The notes under the pieces were generated by a model that did no database searches, had not been told where the DNA came from, and saw only the letters and a program-made list of their open reading frames with translations. Position numbers and translations under genes: made by a program. Shown in pieces: positions 1 to 9,383 of a stretch of 64,000 bases of DNA (its first letter is position 1; every line of letters begins with the position of its first letter). The stretch comes from Antrodiella citrinella. Lineage: Eukaryota; Basidiomycota; Agaricomycetes; Polyporales; Steccherinaceae. The stretch spans positions 1 to 64,000 of the forward strand of contig SGPM01000038.1 of the NCBI GenBank assembly GCA_004802725.1. The letters are read 5' to 3'.

Positions 1-230
1 TACAAGTCTAGCTCTCGCGCTAGGACCAGATCGACGTTATCCTGGTGCGAGACCAGATGGGGGGAGAGATTCTCGAATGAGAACCTGAGTGCCGGATCGT
101 CCGGCGACATTGGAGGGTTTGTACGCAATGCGTCAGGGATGCCTACAGACGGATCTGTAAAGTCAGTGAATTGAAGTTCGATGCCCGGTTGCGACGTGGG
201 CACGATTTGTGTGGCAGGAGTAGTCTCCAT
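1..230 (-). CDS. Partial unknown protein, N-terminus only (runs off left edge)
   Basis: A reading frame on the minus strand opens with an ATG at 230 and stays open for 76 codons to the window edge. The visible protein starts METTPATQIVP and is rich in Pro, Asp and Thr with no recognisable domain, signal peptide or membrane segment. The upstream side (about 230-350) is pyrimidine-rich on the coding strand, as is common before fungal start codons. I do not recognise the family. It could be the first exon of a longer spliced gene; the frame alone is the evidence, so the call is moderate at best. Confidence 0.4.
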   Translation of the reverse strand, partial: METTPATQIVPTSQPGIELQFTDFTDPSVGIPDALRTNPPMSPDDPALRFSFENLSPHLVSHQDNVDLVLARELDL

Positions 231-1201
231 GCCTGGTAAGTTCTGGGGGGGGTTCAAACGTAGGGATGCCGGGGGTTGGCCAGCGAGAAGAGACCTGGTA
301 GGGGGCGAGAGAGGAATGGGAAGGGGAAGGGGGCCGAAACAGGGAGGAAACGCGTGTAACGATGCGGGGGGTACTACCTAAAGGGGTAATAAAAGCGTAA
401 GATGGTGGGGGTACAGGTCGAAGGAGCGATGGGCGCGTCTGACTTGATCAGTTCAAAGACCGAGTGGCTCAAAGCGGCAGGTGGCCATCATCACAATCTC
501 GGATAATCACGGGGTCGACGAGCTCTGGCCCATGATCACAGACAACAACGTGCCTACAGGCACTCATGACCAAGGTTATTGTAACCCCGGAACGCGTGCG
601 AATCCTTAGCTTTTTATTACGGATGAGAGCGGACGAACCAACAAAAAGTACAAGGGATCCAGACTGCGGTCTCTAATTAAGTGTCTTTCTTATTGTCGAG
701 TTGGGTAGGTAACATCCGGTGGCTCTTTATCGGATTGTGAGTTTACCAAGAGAAGGAAATGAAGAATGGCAAAACAAAAACATGCTGGCTCATCCAGAGC
801 TAGACATGAGCTGATGTTGTCAAGGAGATACCGCTCTCGGTATCCTGACTCGATGTACAGAACCCGCGCCCCGTCCGAATTGGGAGCGGTGGGAATCCAG
901 AGGCCAACCGACGGCCTCGTGCACATTGACTGTGTTGTAGTATGTAAAATAGTTGTCGTGTTCGAAGGGTTGCGCCACACTAGGTTAGAAAATGGGGTAC
1001 GAGAGTGAGTCAAGTTGCAGGATTGCTGCAGAATGTCCTGACCGGTGATGTGGCGAGGCTCAACGTGCGATTCGGCACGAACCACGGTCCATCGCGTTAA
1101 TCTCGACGCGTACTAAGACGAATCGCGTCAGCAGATTTCGTCCCAATTGGGTAAAGACCTGTTTTCCTAACAGTGACAAACAACGCCTGCTCCCCTCCGT
1201 C
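231..1201. other. Intergenic region without a supported gene
   Basis: Between the left-edge gene and PRP38. It holds a purine-rich stretch at about 300-345 and one copy of a dispersed repeat (431-590, listed separately). An open frame of about 130 codons on the minus strand (690-1085) has no domain and no splice support, so I leave it out. The last 200 bases are presumably the PRP38 promoter; I see no clear TATA box. Confidence 0.5.
431..590 (+). repeat. Dispersed repeat, copy 1 (SINE-like?)
   Basis: This segment shares collinear blocks with 48614-48779: GGGCGCGTCTGA, then an exact 18-base block AAAGACCGAGTGGCTCAA, then CAACGTGC and GGCACTCATG near the end. Spacing between the blocks is similar in both copies and both lie in the same orientation. 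The 18-base block resembles the D-arm/A-box region of Leu or Ser tRNAs, which suggests a tRNA-derived element. I could not find a convincing B-box, so the SINE reading is only an inference. Confidence 0.5.
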
Positions 1202-2279
1202 ATGGCAAATACCACTGTCCGAGGCGCACAGGCGATCCATGGTCAAAATCCGCAGGTATGGTCTATCCATATCAGAGGGAATACTATATTCATGGCTGAT
1301 ATTCTAGTCTCTAGTCGAAAGCGTCATTCGGAATCGCATCTATGAGTCGTCATATTGGAAAGAACATTGCTTCGCGCTGACAGGTGAGTCTGTACTTTTC
1401 TTTACTGGAGGCTCTGCTGATACGCGTTCTTTCCTCCAGCGGAGACTCTTATTGAAAAGGCTATTGAACTCAAAGCCATTGGAGGCGTCTACGGCAATCA
1501 AAAGCCCACCGAGTTCCTATGTCTGCTGCTTAAACTGCTACAAATCCAACCGGAGAAGGAGATACTACTGGAGTATCTGCGGGCAGATGAGTTCAAGTGC
1601 GTACCATTTAATTCCTCCATGGAGTGTATGTGCTGACATATGAGCAGGTATCTACGTGCTTTATCGGTGATGTATGTACGAATGACGTTCCACGCGGCAG
1701 AGGTGTATGATATCCTGGAGCCTTTACTGAAAGACTACCGAAAGATACGATATCGGGACATGGGTACGATTCTTCAACTATTCCTTGCTGTTATCACGCT
1801 TAATGAACTGCTCTCTAGCCGGATACACGCTGACGTTTATGGATGAGTTCGTAGATCAGCTGCTGAAGGAAGAACGCGTCTGCGATATCATTTTGCCACG
1901 TATGACGAAACGAGACGTCTTGGAGGATAATGGCGAGATTGGCCCCCGTAAAAGTCGCCTGTTGGATGTCATGGAAGGCAAAGCCGAACCAGACCGCGAC
2001 CGTAGCAAAAGTCGGAGTAGGAGCAGGAGCAGTGGTAGGAGCGGCAGTAGAGGAAGCAGTCGGAGTGGTAGCAGAAGTAAAAGCCCAGCTGCACGGTCGG
2101 TCGTGTCAGAAGCAGGCTCCAGATACGTGTCCAGAAGTCCTTCACGTTCACGCAGCGGGTCGCGTTTCCGGTCACGGAACCGTAGCATCTCACCAAACAG
2201 AGCCGACAGGGCTGACGTTCAGTCGCGTTCACGAAGCCGTAGCATCTCTCTGGATCGTATGGACACTACTCCACCGTGA
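1202..2279 (+). CDS. PRP38: Pre-mRNA splicing factor PRP38
   Basis: Component of the spliceosomal tri-snRNP/B complex, needed for spliceosome activation in the nucleus. Five exons separated by four short introns (the first starts at 1256) join into a PRP38 domain beginning MANTTVRGAQAIHG, followed by RNRIYESSYWKE, IGGVYGNQKPTEFLC, LLQIQPEKEI, YVRMT, DYRKIR and MDEFVDQLL...CDIILPR. All are hallmarks of the family. The C-terminal part, from about 2000, is an RS-rich tail (SRSRSRS repeats), as in the animal homologue PRPF38A. The start is the ATG at 1202, which begins the conserved N-terminus directly. The gene converges on the uL15m gene with only about 60 bp between stops. Function is confident; exact splice sites are inferred. 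Confidence 0.93.
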
Positions 2280-2340
2280 GATGATATGGCATGCTATTAG
2301 GATGAATATATTATGACCAAACAGTCCCCGTAACGCTGCA

Positions 2341-3298
2341 CTACCGTCTGGGCTTGTCAAAGTCTTGGGTTTTGTACGACCGCAGCTGTTCTGACAACGT
2401 CTTCCATCGTTCCTCAACAACAGGCATCTTAGCGAGGGCTTGTGGCGACAAGTAACCGCGATTCCTCCATTCCGTATACCACACTGCCATCGTGTTTGAG
2501 CCACAATAACCAAATGCATAGCCCAGAAAAAACGTACCGATGTCATCCCGCTTGGTCGGTGCTGCTTCTGTACGATCCGTCCTAGCATGCACACAGTCTC
2601 GCAGAGCCAGCGCATTGTAGTACTTGCAGAACACAGTCCCGCCAAGCTTTTCGACTGCACGGATGGCGGACTTGGAGGCACGTGATGGAGTGATGTGTAT
2701 CGGTGTCTTCAGCTCCTCCGATCCCTATATTGACGGTCAGGTGTGTGCGTATTGAGAGATGAAGAGGACACACACGTCTGCGAGCAACTTAATTCCGTCA
2801 TGCACCTGGTGAACGCAACCGCTCAGCAGCAACTCCCGAGCCGTGATGGGCTTCTCCGGAGACGACGTGATTCGTCCCTGATCTATCCAATGTTGTAGCC
2901 TATCTAAGTTGACAGGGGCGTACGTTTTGGTCATTCTGTTCGCCGACCATTCAGTATTTAAGGCTATGACAGGATAGCAATATTGCAGACGCACGAATTG
3001 ACAAAACCACTCTTTGGGAACAGTTTCGTGATAGGTGTCTGTCCACCCTCGAACCCAGCTTTCGGTTTTCCATTTCCTGCCCTCGCTTTCTGACCCTTGT
3101 GACCCTTCCCGGACGTTCCTCCTCGGCCTGAACCTTGACCTCGTCCTACACGTTTTTGCTATGTTCATTCTCTCGTTAGCATGGCAGACCCACGTCAGAG
3201 TAAATAGTGCGTACCGCATGTTGCGAGTTCTGAGCGGGAGAAAGATTGAAGAGATGAACCCTCCCAGAGTTCACGCGAAATCTTGGAAGAGCAGACAT
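2341..3298 (-). CDS. MRPL10: Mitochondrial large ribosomal subunit protein uL15m
   Basis: Structural protein of the mitochondrial 54S ribosomal subunit (uL15 family, yeast MRPL10). Four exons join on the minus strand: a short first exon from the ATG at 3298 ([17 protein letters not shown], consistent with a mitochondrial presequence), then the basic glycine-rich signature [20 protein letters not shown] and [20 protein letters not shown]. Next come [21 protein letters not shown] and an exon carrying [19 protein letters not shown]. The remaining C-terminal part to the stop at 2341 resembles fungal mitochondrial extensions. Introns are 50-60 bp. The promoter side carries three copies of an AACCCATA motif (separate entry). 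Family assignment is firm. Confidence 0.92.
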
Positions 3299-4376
3299 GG
3301 TGGCAGGAAATGTGAAGTAAGCGCTCGAGGTATGGCTGCCGAAAGAGTCTGAGGCGCTAATAGCCTTCCTGTCATCTCTTTTCATAACCCATAGGCGCCG
3401 TAACCCATACTCCCTCATAACCCATAGAAAATTCGATCCACCGACCTCGTTCCCTGCTTATATATACCGTCGAAAATTACGCGGTGCTACGCATTCCACA
3501 TTTCGGGTGATAGATTCATGTCAGCGAAACTATATGATACGTGAGCTCCTGCTCGGTCGTCGATAAATCCGTCGATCGACGCTGCAAATGGCGTCCCTTT
3601 TGGATAAGGATCTGCATTATTCGCCGGCTCGAGACATATCTGTGGGTTGGTACGGCTGAATTCTAACTTCTTTGAATAAGCTTGGACCATGTGTCCCAGG
3701 AGACTGTGGCACACTTCGTTGACAGATGCTATACTCTGTACAGGGCGATCTCAAGATCACGATCATGATCGTTTGCAGATCATTCCGAGTGCTTGAGTAA
3801 CTTTCGCAAAGCTTCTACTCAATGTCAGACAAGTACTTTCAAAGGTGAGACTTGTGTAGAAGCAGATCTCATATGCTCATCCCAGAGATTTGTGTTGTCA
3901 GCAAAGGATCGTAGGGCCCACGTCTTGACTTATACCTGTACACTGGATCTAAGTACTACTCAAATCTCCGGTTCAGGTCATTGTTGATTTGACTTTTGAA
4001 CTCGAGAAACAAGGATTAGCTGATTCTGTCTCAGCGGTGACCAGATTTTGTGAAGTGAAAACTCCTACGATGACGTTGGGCACTATCGCTGCCACTCCCT
4101 CAGTCTCCCTGGGGCCGTTTGGCAGCGCCCGCTGTACTCCGACTCCGACTCCGAGCCTGTTGTGGCACCGCCTTTGGCTGATCCGGCGAATCACAGATTT
4201 CATTTGCCATTGATATCGTGGCCGGATCCCCATAAGTATTTGAGGACAACGAAAACCAAGTAATGCTTTGCTCTCGCCCCTTTGCTCTCCTCCTGTGGTG
4301 TATGACTGCACGCGTGCAGGATAGTTTTGTCACATTCTAGGGCGCGCACACTGCTATTAGGTGTTTATGAGCCCGG
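3299..4376. other. Intergenic region with an unassigned ORF fragment
   Basis: Holds the uL15m promoter motifs. On the minus strand at about 3487-3740 an open frame of about 75-85 codons ends in a stop at 3487. It has protein-like composition (NPQICLEPANNADPYPKG) but no recognised domain, and it may be a gene remnant. The rest, 3740-4376, shows no supported gene. The region includes a short inverted repeat around gatcacgatcatgatc at about 3756. Confidence 0.35.
3384..3426 (-). promoter_or_regulatory. Three AACCCATA motifs upstream of uL15m
   Basis: The octamer AACCCATA occurs three times at 3386-3393, 3402-3409 and 3419-3426, almost evenly spaced at 16-17 bp, about 90-130 bp upstream of the uL15m start codon. 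Such regular spacing suggests binding sites for a transcription factor. A link to the telomere-like boxes known from some ribosomal-protein promoters is only an analogy. Confidence 0.4.
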
Positions 4377-6094
4377 ATGACAGAGGTCGGCCCTCCCATT
4401 GCTTTCACCCATGGCGCGCTCTTCATAGGCTGGACGCTCGCGACGATGTGAGTCCATTTTCATTTAGAGTGTTATTGAACGCTGACGGAACCTTTCCATG
4501 GTGGCTGAAGACTGTATGGTTTGACGTGTTCCCAGACTGTCGCCTACTTCAAACGATACGTTCGCGACCATACAAATCTCAAATCTACTGTAGGCTTTCC
4601 CCCCTTTCTATCCATGCTTGCATTGCACTCTAATCGCAATCCCAGGTTGTAATGCTATGGTCTTTGGAGACGCTTCACTTGGCGCTGTTATCGTATTCGT
4701 TGTATGAGTATCTTGTGAAGTTGCATGGACAGTCACAGGCTTTATTAATTCCTAGTTGGTGAGTCACCGCACGAACCCTTAGAGACCGTGCTCTGAACAT
4801 CCAACAGGTCCATTAAAGTACGCATACAGTCAAAGTGAGGTCGAGATGTGCGTTGACAGCTTGCTTCGCGAATAGGTCCAGTTGATTCCTGCCGTGAGTA
4901 CTGCTGCATCGTCATTTCTTGAGGTCGCTACTAACGAATGCTGGTACGTCATATGCAGTCCATGGTTGTTGGAATGGTTCAGTAGTCAGTAATCCCCATT
5001 CTCGCGCTAGTGTCTCTTGCTCAAGTGAACAATTAGCATTTGGATTATGCGGATATGGACTTGTAAGATCAACTATGTCTCCTCGTTACCGCTAAGTTCA
5101 CTACGGAATTAACCAGTGAGCCGTCACAAATGGAAAACGCAGATAGCTTACGGCATGGTGAGCACACAGCCCCATTGTTCTTCCGCTATCTGAACTCCGT
5201 TATAGCTATCGTTAGTCGTCGCAGACTGGGGTGCGTGTGTTTTGTACGGGTTGATGTTTCACGGGTGGCTAACCAACCCACTCATGTCATCATGTTGCTC
5301 AGTAATATCGATAAGTATGTATGTCTACCATGTCGAAAAGCTTTGTGAGCTGATTCTTTATTTTGGAGCGCAGCTTATCTAGCGTCCGTGTAAGAAACGG
5401 CATGTTCACAATTGTCGCATCATTACTAAGGTTGAACATCAGCATGTCAGTCAAGACGTTCGACGACATCACTAAACATCTCGTATGTCACTTTATCTCG
5501 CTTCAAATAGTTCTGACCAGCGCACATGGCAGTGGCACATTGGAACGGCCATAGCTCTCACTACCTTCACTGATTTGGTTGTGACTGCGTACTTTTGTTA
5601 TGTAGCTCATCGTGCCCGAGACGGACTACCTGGGTATGTTTGGTTCTGCTGTTTGTCTGCGCAAGCGGCTGCTAATGTAAAATTCAGCACTGACACCTTA
5701 GTGAACAAACTCATTGCATACGGAATCAACACTGGTTTCGTGACTGTGTATGCGCTCAAACTTACCTTAATATGAACCTTGTCGCTCACATTCTTCCTCA
5801 GAATTGGAACTGTAGGGCTAATGGTAGCTGTGAGTTGACGTGTCACATAATGTTCGCTGCACTACTAGTAGCTGATGGTTCTCAAAGGTGCTAGCTGCGC
5901 CCAAGCGGCTGTATTACATTGCTATCTACATGGTTCTGCCCAAACGTAAGCTCAAGAACTCTTGTGAATGTTCCTCTGCATGCGTCTGATTTACCTCCAT
6001 TGTCAGTATATCTCAACACACATCTGGCAATGTACGCTACCGTTTTTTTTGCCTTGCATCCTCGCAACCAACAACTTTTTCTTATTGTAGGCTG
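4377..6094 (+). pseudogene. DUF6534-type seven-helix membrane protein, probably decayed
   Basis: Agaricomycete genomes carry many DUF6534 membrane proteins of unknown function. Pieces of one are recognisable here in order. From the ATG at 4377 there is GPPIAFTHGALFIGW, then LYGLTCSQTVAYFKRYVRD, then VVMLWSLETLHLALLSYSLYEYLV. Further on come a FFRY-like segment at about 5180, WQWHIGTAIALTTFTDLVVTA with YFCYVAHRARDGLPG, TDTLVNKLIAYGINTGF, and at the end PKLYLNTHLAMYAT to a stop at 6094. Short introns separate them. A TGA at 5773-5775 interrupts a conserved transmembrane segment, and the middle (4990-5360) cannot be spliced cleanly. I therefore call it a decayed gene, though a divergent functional copy with an unusual intron over the stop remains possible. 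Confidence 0.55.
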
Positions 6095-6590
6095 AATTTT
6101 CGAAGAAGCTCTCAGTCCGCTGACATGGTTAGAGACGAGCGGAGATCGGTAGAACTTACGACTTTGCCACTTGCTACTCTATCACGATATACACACTTCG
6201 GTGAGATGTAATTTGGGACGCTTTGCTGCGGCCGTGGAACCTCGGTCAATGCTTGAACGGTAAAATATGAGGGTTGTGAACAGCCTTCTCGCTGGTACTT
6301 TTGGATCTCGTATGTATGTTGTCTCTTCGCGTCAGGGAAAGGATTGTGGTATGCTGTTGTGAGGTATGTACATGAGACGATAACGATGTAATGAAAACAT
6401 ATGGAGCAATGAGGTATGGATTATGGGGTAAGAGTTCGTTCTTGCAGCAAGAGAGAGAATACAAAGTGAGATGGGTGAGTGAGACAAGTCTAAGAGCAGC
6501 ACAAAATCCTCGAAAGCTTGTGAATTCTGGGCCAGTATATGACGGTGCGAGGGGATGTAGGTGGCACGGTGAACGGGTCGAAGGATGCGA
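6095..6590. other. Intergenic region, nothing recognised
   Basis: Lies between the decayed DUF6534 gene and the 3' end of the kinase gene. I see no coding signal, RNA gene or repeat here. Confidence 0.5.
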
Positions 6591-8932
6591 CTATGATTGC
6601 ACAACGGGTGTTGGCGTCTGAATAACAGAAGGAGGCGTAGAAGTAGGAGTAGGAGTAGACGATGGAGAGAACGCGGATGCCCGCGCCGTCATCTCGATCG
6701 CATGTATACTACTCACCACCTCCTTCATCTCGGGTCTCTTCTCCGGATCTCTACTCCAAGAGTCCGTCATCAACTTCCACACATCCTCGGAAATCCACTT
6801 CGTCGCAGCCTCATCCATGGGGCGTTTCGGAGTCAAGGGACCCTTCGACATCAGTGAGATGAAGTGGAAGTCGCGTTTGATCTCAGTGAAGGGTGGTTGA
6901 AGGGTGAAGCACTCGAGCATCGTCATACCAAATGAATATATGTCACATTGAGTGGTCGGCGATGTGACCAGCGCGTCCAGAAGCTCCGGAGACATCCACC
7001 GCGTGGAGCCTTGCGTTGTGAGGGTCATAGTAGCGGATTGCGCACTTGTCTCTTCTCGAATCTTAGACATGCCAAAGTCACAGATGACTGCTTCGCCCTG
7101 TGAAAAAAGTGAGTAACACAGCTCTTTTCCTAGATGTACAAGATGCAGACCCCAATCGCAACGAGGATATTTGCCTGATGAGAATAAGTTTGTCAATACA
7201 GCTGAATATCTGGGAGAAGGCCGAGAACTACTCACGCATCGGACTGGAATGAAACATTAGGATGAGCAAATGTGTGTCTTAAATGCGTCCGACATGTACA
7301 TACCGTTTCCATGGACCACCTTCTCGGTATGCAAATATGCCAAACCCTCAGCTGCACCGGACAGCTTGACATAACTGCCAGTGAGGCACTGGTCATAAGC
7401 CTCAGAAAGATAAATCAACTCACTAGATGTACTCGATCGGCTTTCTGGTACTTGTTGATATAACTGAGCACCCCCGTTAGTATTCGGGTACAGGGTAACA
7501 ATAGAATACACATACTCCAAAACATTTCCATTGTTCTGCCACGGCGAGACCTGCGCGAAGATGAGTATGAGCACGAGAAAAATCAAGTGTCTGTCCATAC
7601 CATGTGGGTAAAGTAACCTAAGTCCGTTACAATGCCTAAGAACGGGAGGACGTGAGGATGAGACAATTTCGACCAAATTTTGATTTCTCTTTCAAAATGC
7701 TATCGCATCGAACGTCAGCTCGAGAAACCAGGTGTAATAGACTTGAACGTACTTGCTGCGCCTTGTCTTGTGGAATCACGACCCCGCGCATTGTCTTCAG
7801 CGCGACCTGCACCTTTATGAGCACCCAAAATGAATTACAGTAAGTTTCTCACATACCTTCTGATCGCCTAGCCAGTACCCAATCCAAACATCACTATGCA
7901 CCCCTCCAACATAAGGAAGATCGTCAGGACGTGTGATTTCACCGTTGAGATTCCTGAGGGTCGGTGGTATTCCAGTCATGGTGAACAGCTCAGACATACC
8001 ACGCTCGGTTTGTCTATAGGCTTCACTTTCTACTGGCCGCGAGGAGTCGCCGTGTTGTTCTCTTAAAACCTGCAATCGCTGTAAGGATCAAGTCAGCCGC
8101 CGTGACTCTCAGATGTAGTGCAAAGGATGTACATACCCTCTTGCCTGCATCCATGAGGCGTTCGGCGACGGGGGCACCTGTTCTCTGCAGATCTGCCACT
8201 CGATGTACTTCTTCTGGGTTGTTCAAAATACCAAGAATCTGCTCTACGTTGTCGGAATTGTTCAATATCATTAACTTCATTTCCTCTTGGTTGTGATTGA
8301 GAACAACTACTGCGTTGACCTATACAGATGTCAACTCCTTTTGTCATGTGGAACCAACAGAGCTCGTACTTGAAATGATGACAGCGCGGTGTCCAGGTCA
8401 TTCGAACATTGTTTGATACCCTCTGCGATCTTGTCGTCTCTCCCTGAACGAGCTCCAAGTCAATACAGTTGCGAAATGCGGCTGAGATTTCACGTACGTA
8501 CAGAAAGCATGCAGTCTGTTATATCCGGCCCAACGATTCGTGCGACTGTTCACCTTAGCGAGGACCCTGCAAGTCAGATCGGTCAACGCGTACATGCCAC
8601 AGCCCAGCATACACGAACAAGTCGATCTGATCTGCATATTCTCTGAGCTGCGAGTCTTCCAGCCGGGATGCTTGTTCCCGGAGTGTTTCGATAAGTTTTG
8701 CAGCTTTATTAGACAACTGCCGACAATCGCTCTAGACACAGATGACCACTCCCATAAGCTATCGAATCGCAATGAGACAATGAGGGTTATCCACCTTGTG
8801 AGCCTGAACTCTGTCGCAGTTGTCTTTGATAGATTTGACAAGAGTGAAAGCTGACGACAGATATGGAACACCGGACAGATCACCGGCGGCTTGTCCAATG
8901 TCGAGAGCAGTATTTATGAGGCCACTGGACAT
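6591..8932 (-). CDS. MLKL-like N-terminal bundle plus predicted pseudokinase
   Basis: About a dozen exons join on the minus strand. The N-terminus (MSSGLINTALDIGQAAG, LVKSIKDNCDRVQ, KAAKLIETLREQ, NRLHAFSRSGRDDKIAEG, DLDTALSSFQVNAVV) looks like the four-helix adaptor domain found before many basidiomycete kinases and likened to the MLKL N-terminal domain. A kinase domain follows: VQVALK holds the ATP-binding Lys, then EREIKIWSKLSHPHVLPFLG, the catalytic loop VVHGNVRCANILV, CDFGMSKI, STRWMSPELL and CDIYSFGMTMLE. The catalytic HxD is HGN here, so Asp is replaced by Asn while Lys and DFG remain, which predicts weak or no phosphotransfer. The C-terminus ends in a Ser/Thr/Pro tail. The start at 8932 is the first ATG in frame. 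One intron near 8600 is only about 34 nt, so that junction is less certain. Confidence 0.8.
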
Positions 8933-9383
8933 GGCGGAAGTGACTTGTGAGGGATGGGAACGTGATGTTGGAGAGGTTTCTGAGATCGGAAAGCATGCCT
9001 CGGTAGAATCACGAGATTGTTACGGTAGTGCTAACCTGCCACTGCCTCATGGTCGTCGAGAATTGTCAATTCATTGTTCCATCGCCGAGGCCGCCAATAG
9101 AGGCAGGGAGGAACATGATTGCCGCTGAGATCTTGACAGTGATACTGTGGTCGAACTGATCCTATGCATCGTCGCACAAGCAGTGCTTGAGATGATTGTA
9201 TTAAGATCGAGAAAGTGGTGCACTACTGTCGTTAAGTCGAGAAACGGTTGGGAGAGAGAGGTTTGCGACGGTCACGGTACACAAATATTATAAAGTAGGC
9301 GCCCATGTTAATTTATGGGCGTTTATATTTGCGACAAGTATCTCAGGCTCTCAATCCATATTTCTCAAACAGCCCTACCATAC
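8933..9383. promoter_or_regulatory. Divergent promoter region, kinase / MOD5
   Basis: This region separates the starts of the kinase (minus) and the tRNA isopentenyltransferase (plus). A TATA-like TATAAA lies at 9289-9294, about 90 bp before the MOD5 start. An ATG at 9315 is in frame with MOD5 and would add 23 residues. No other gene is seen. Confidence 0.45.

Noticed and set aside
690..1085. 131-codon open frame on the minus strand upstream of PRP38
   Set aside because: No domain, no splice continuation and no recognisable composition; likely chance.
3384..3426. Interstitial telomere repeat (TTAGGG)n
   Set aside because: The unit is AACCCATA at spaced positions, not a contiguous CCCTAA array.
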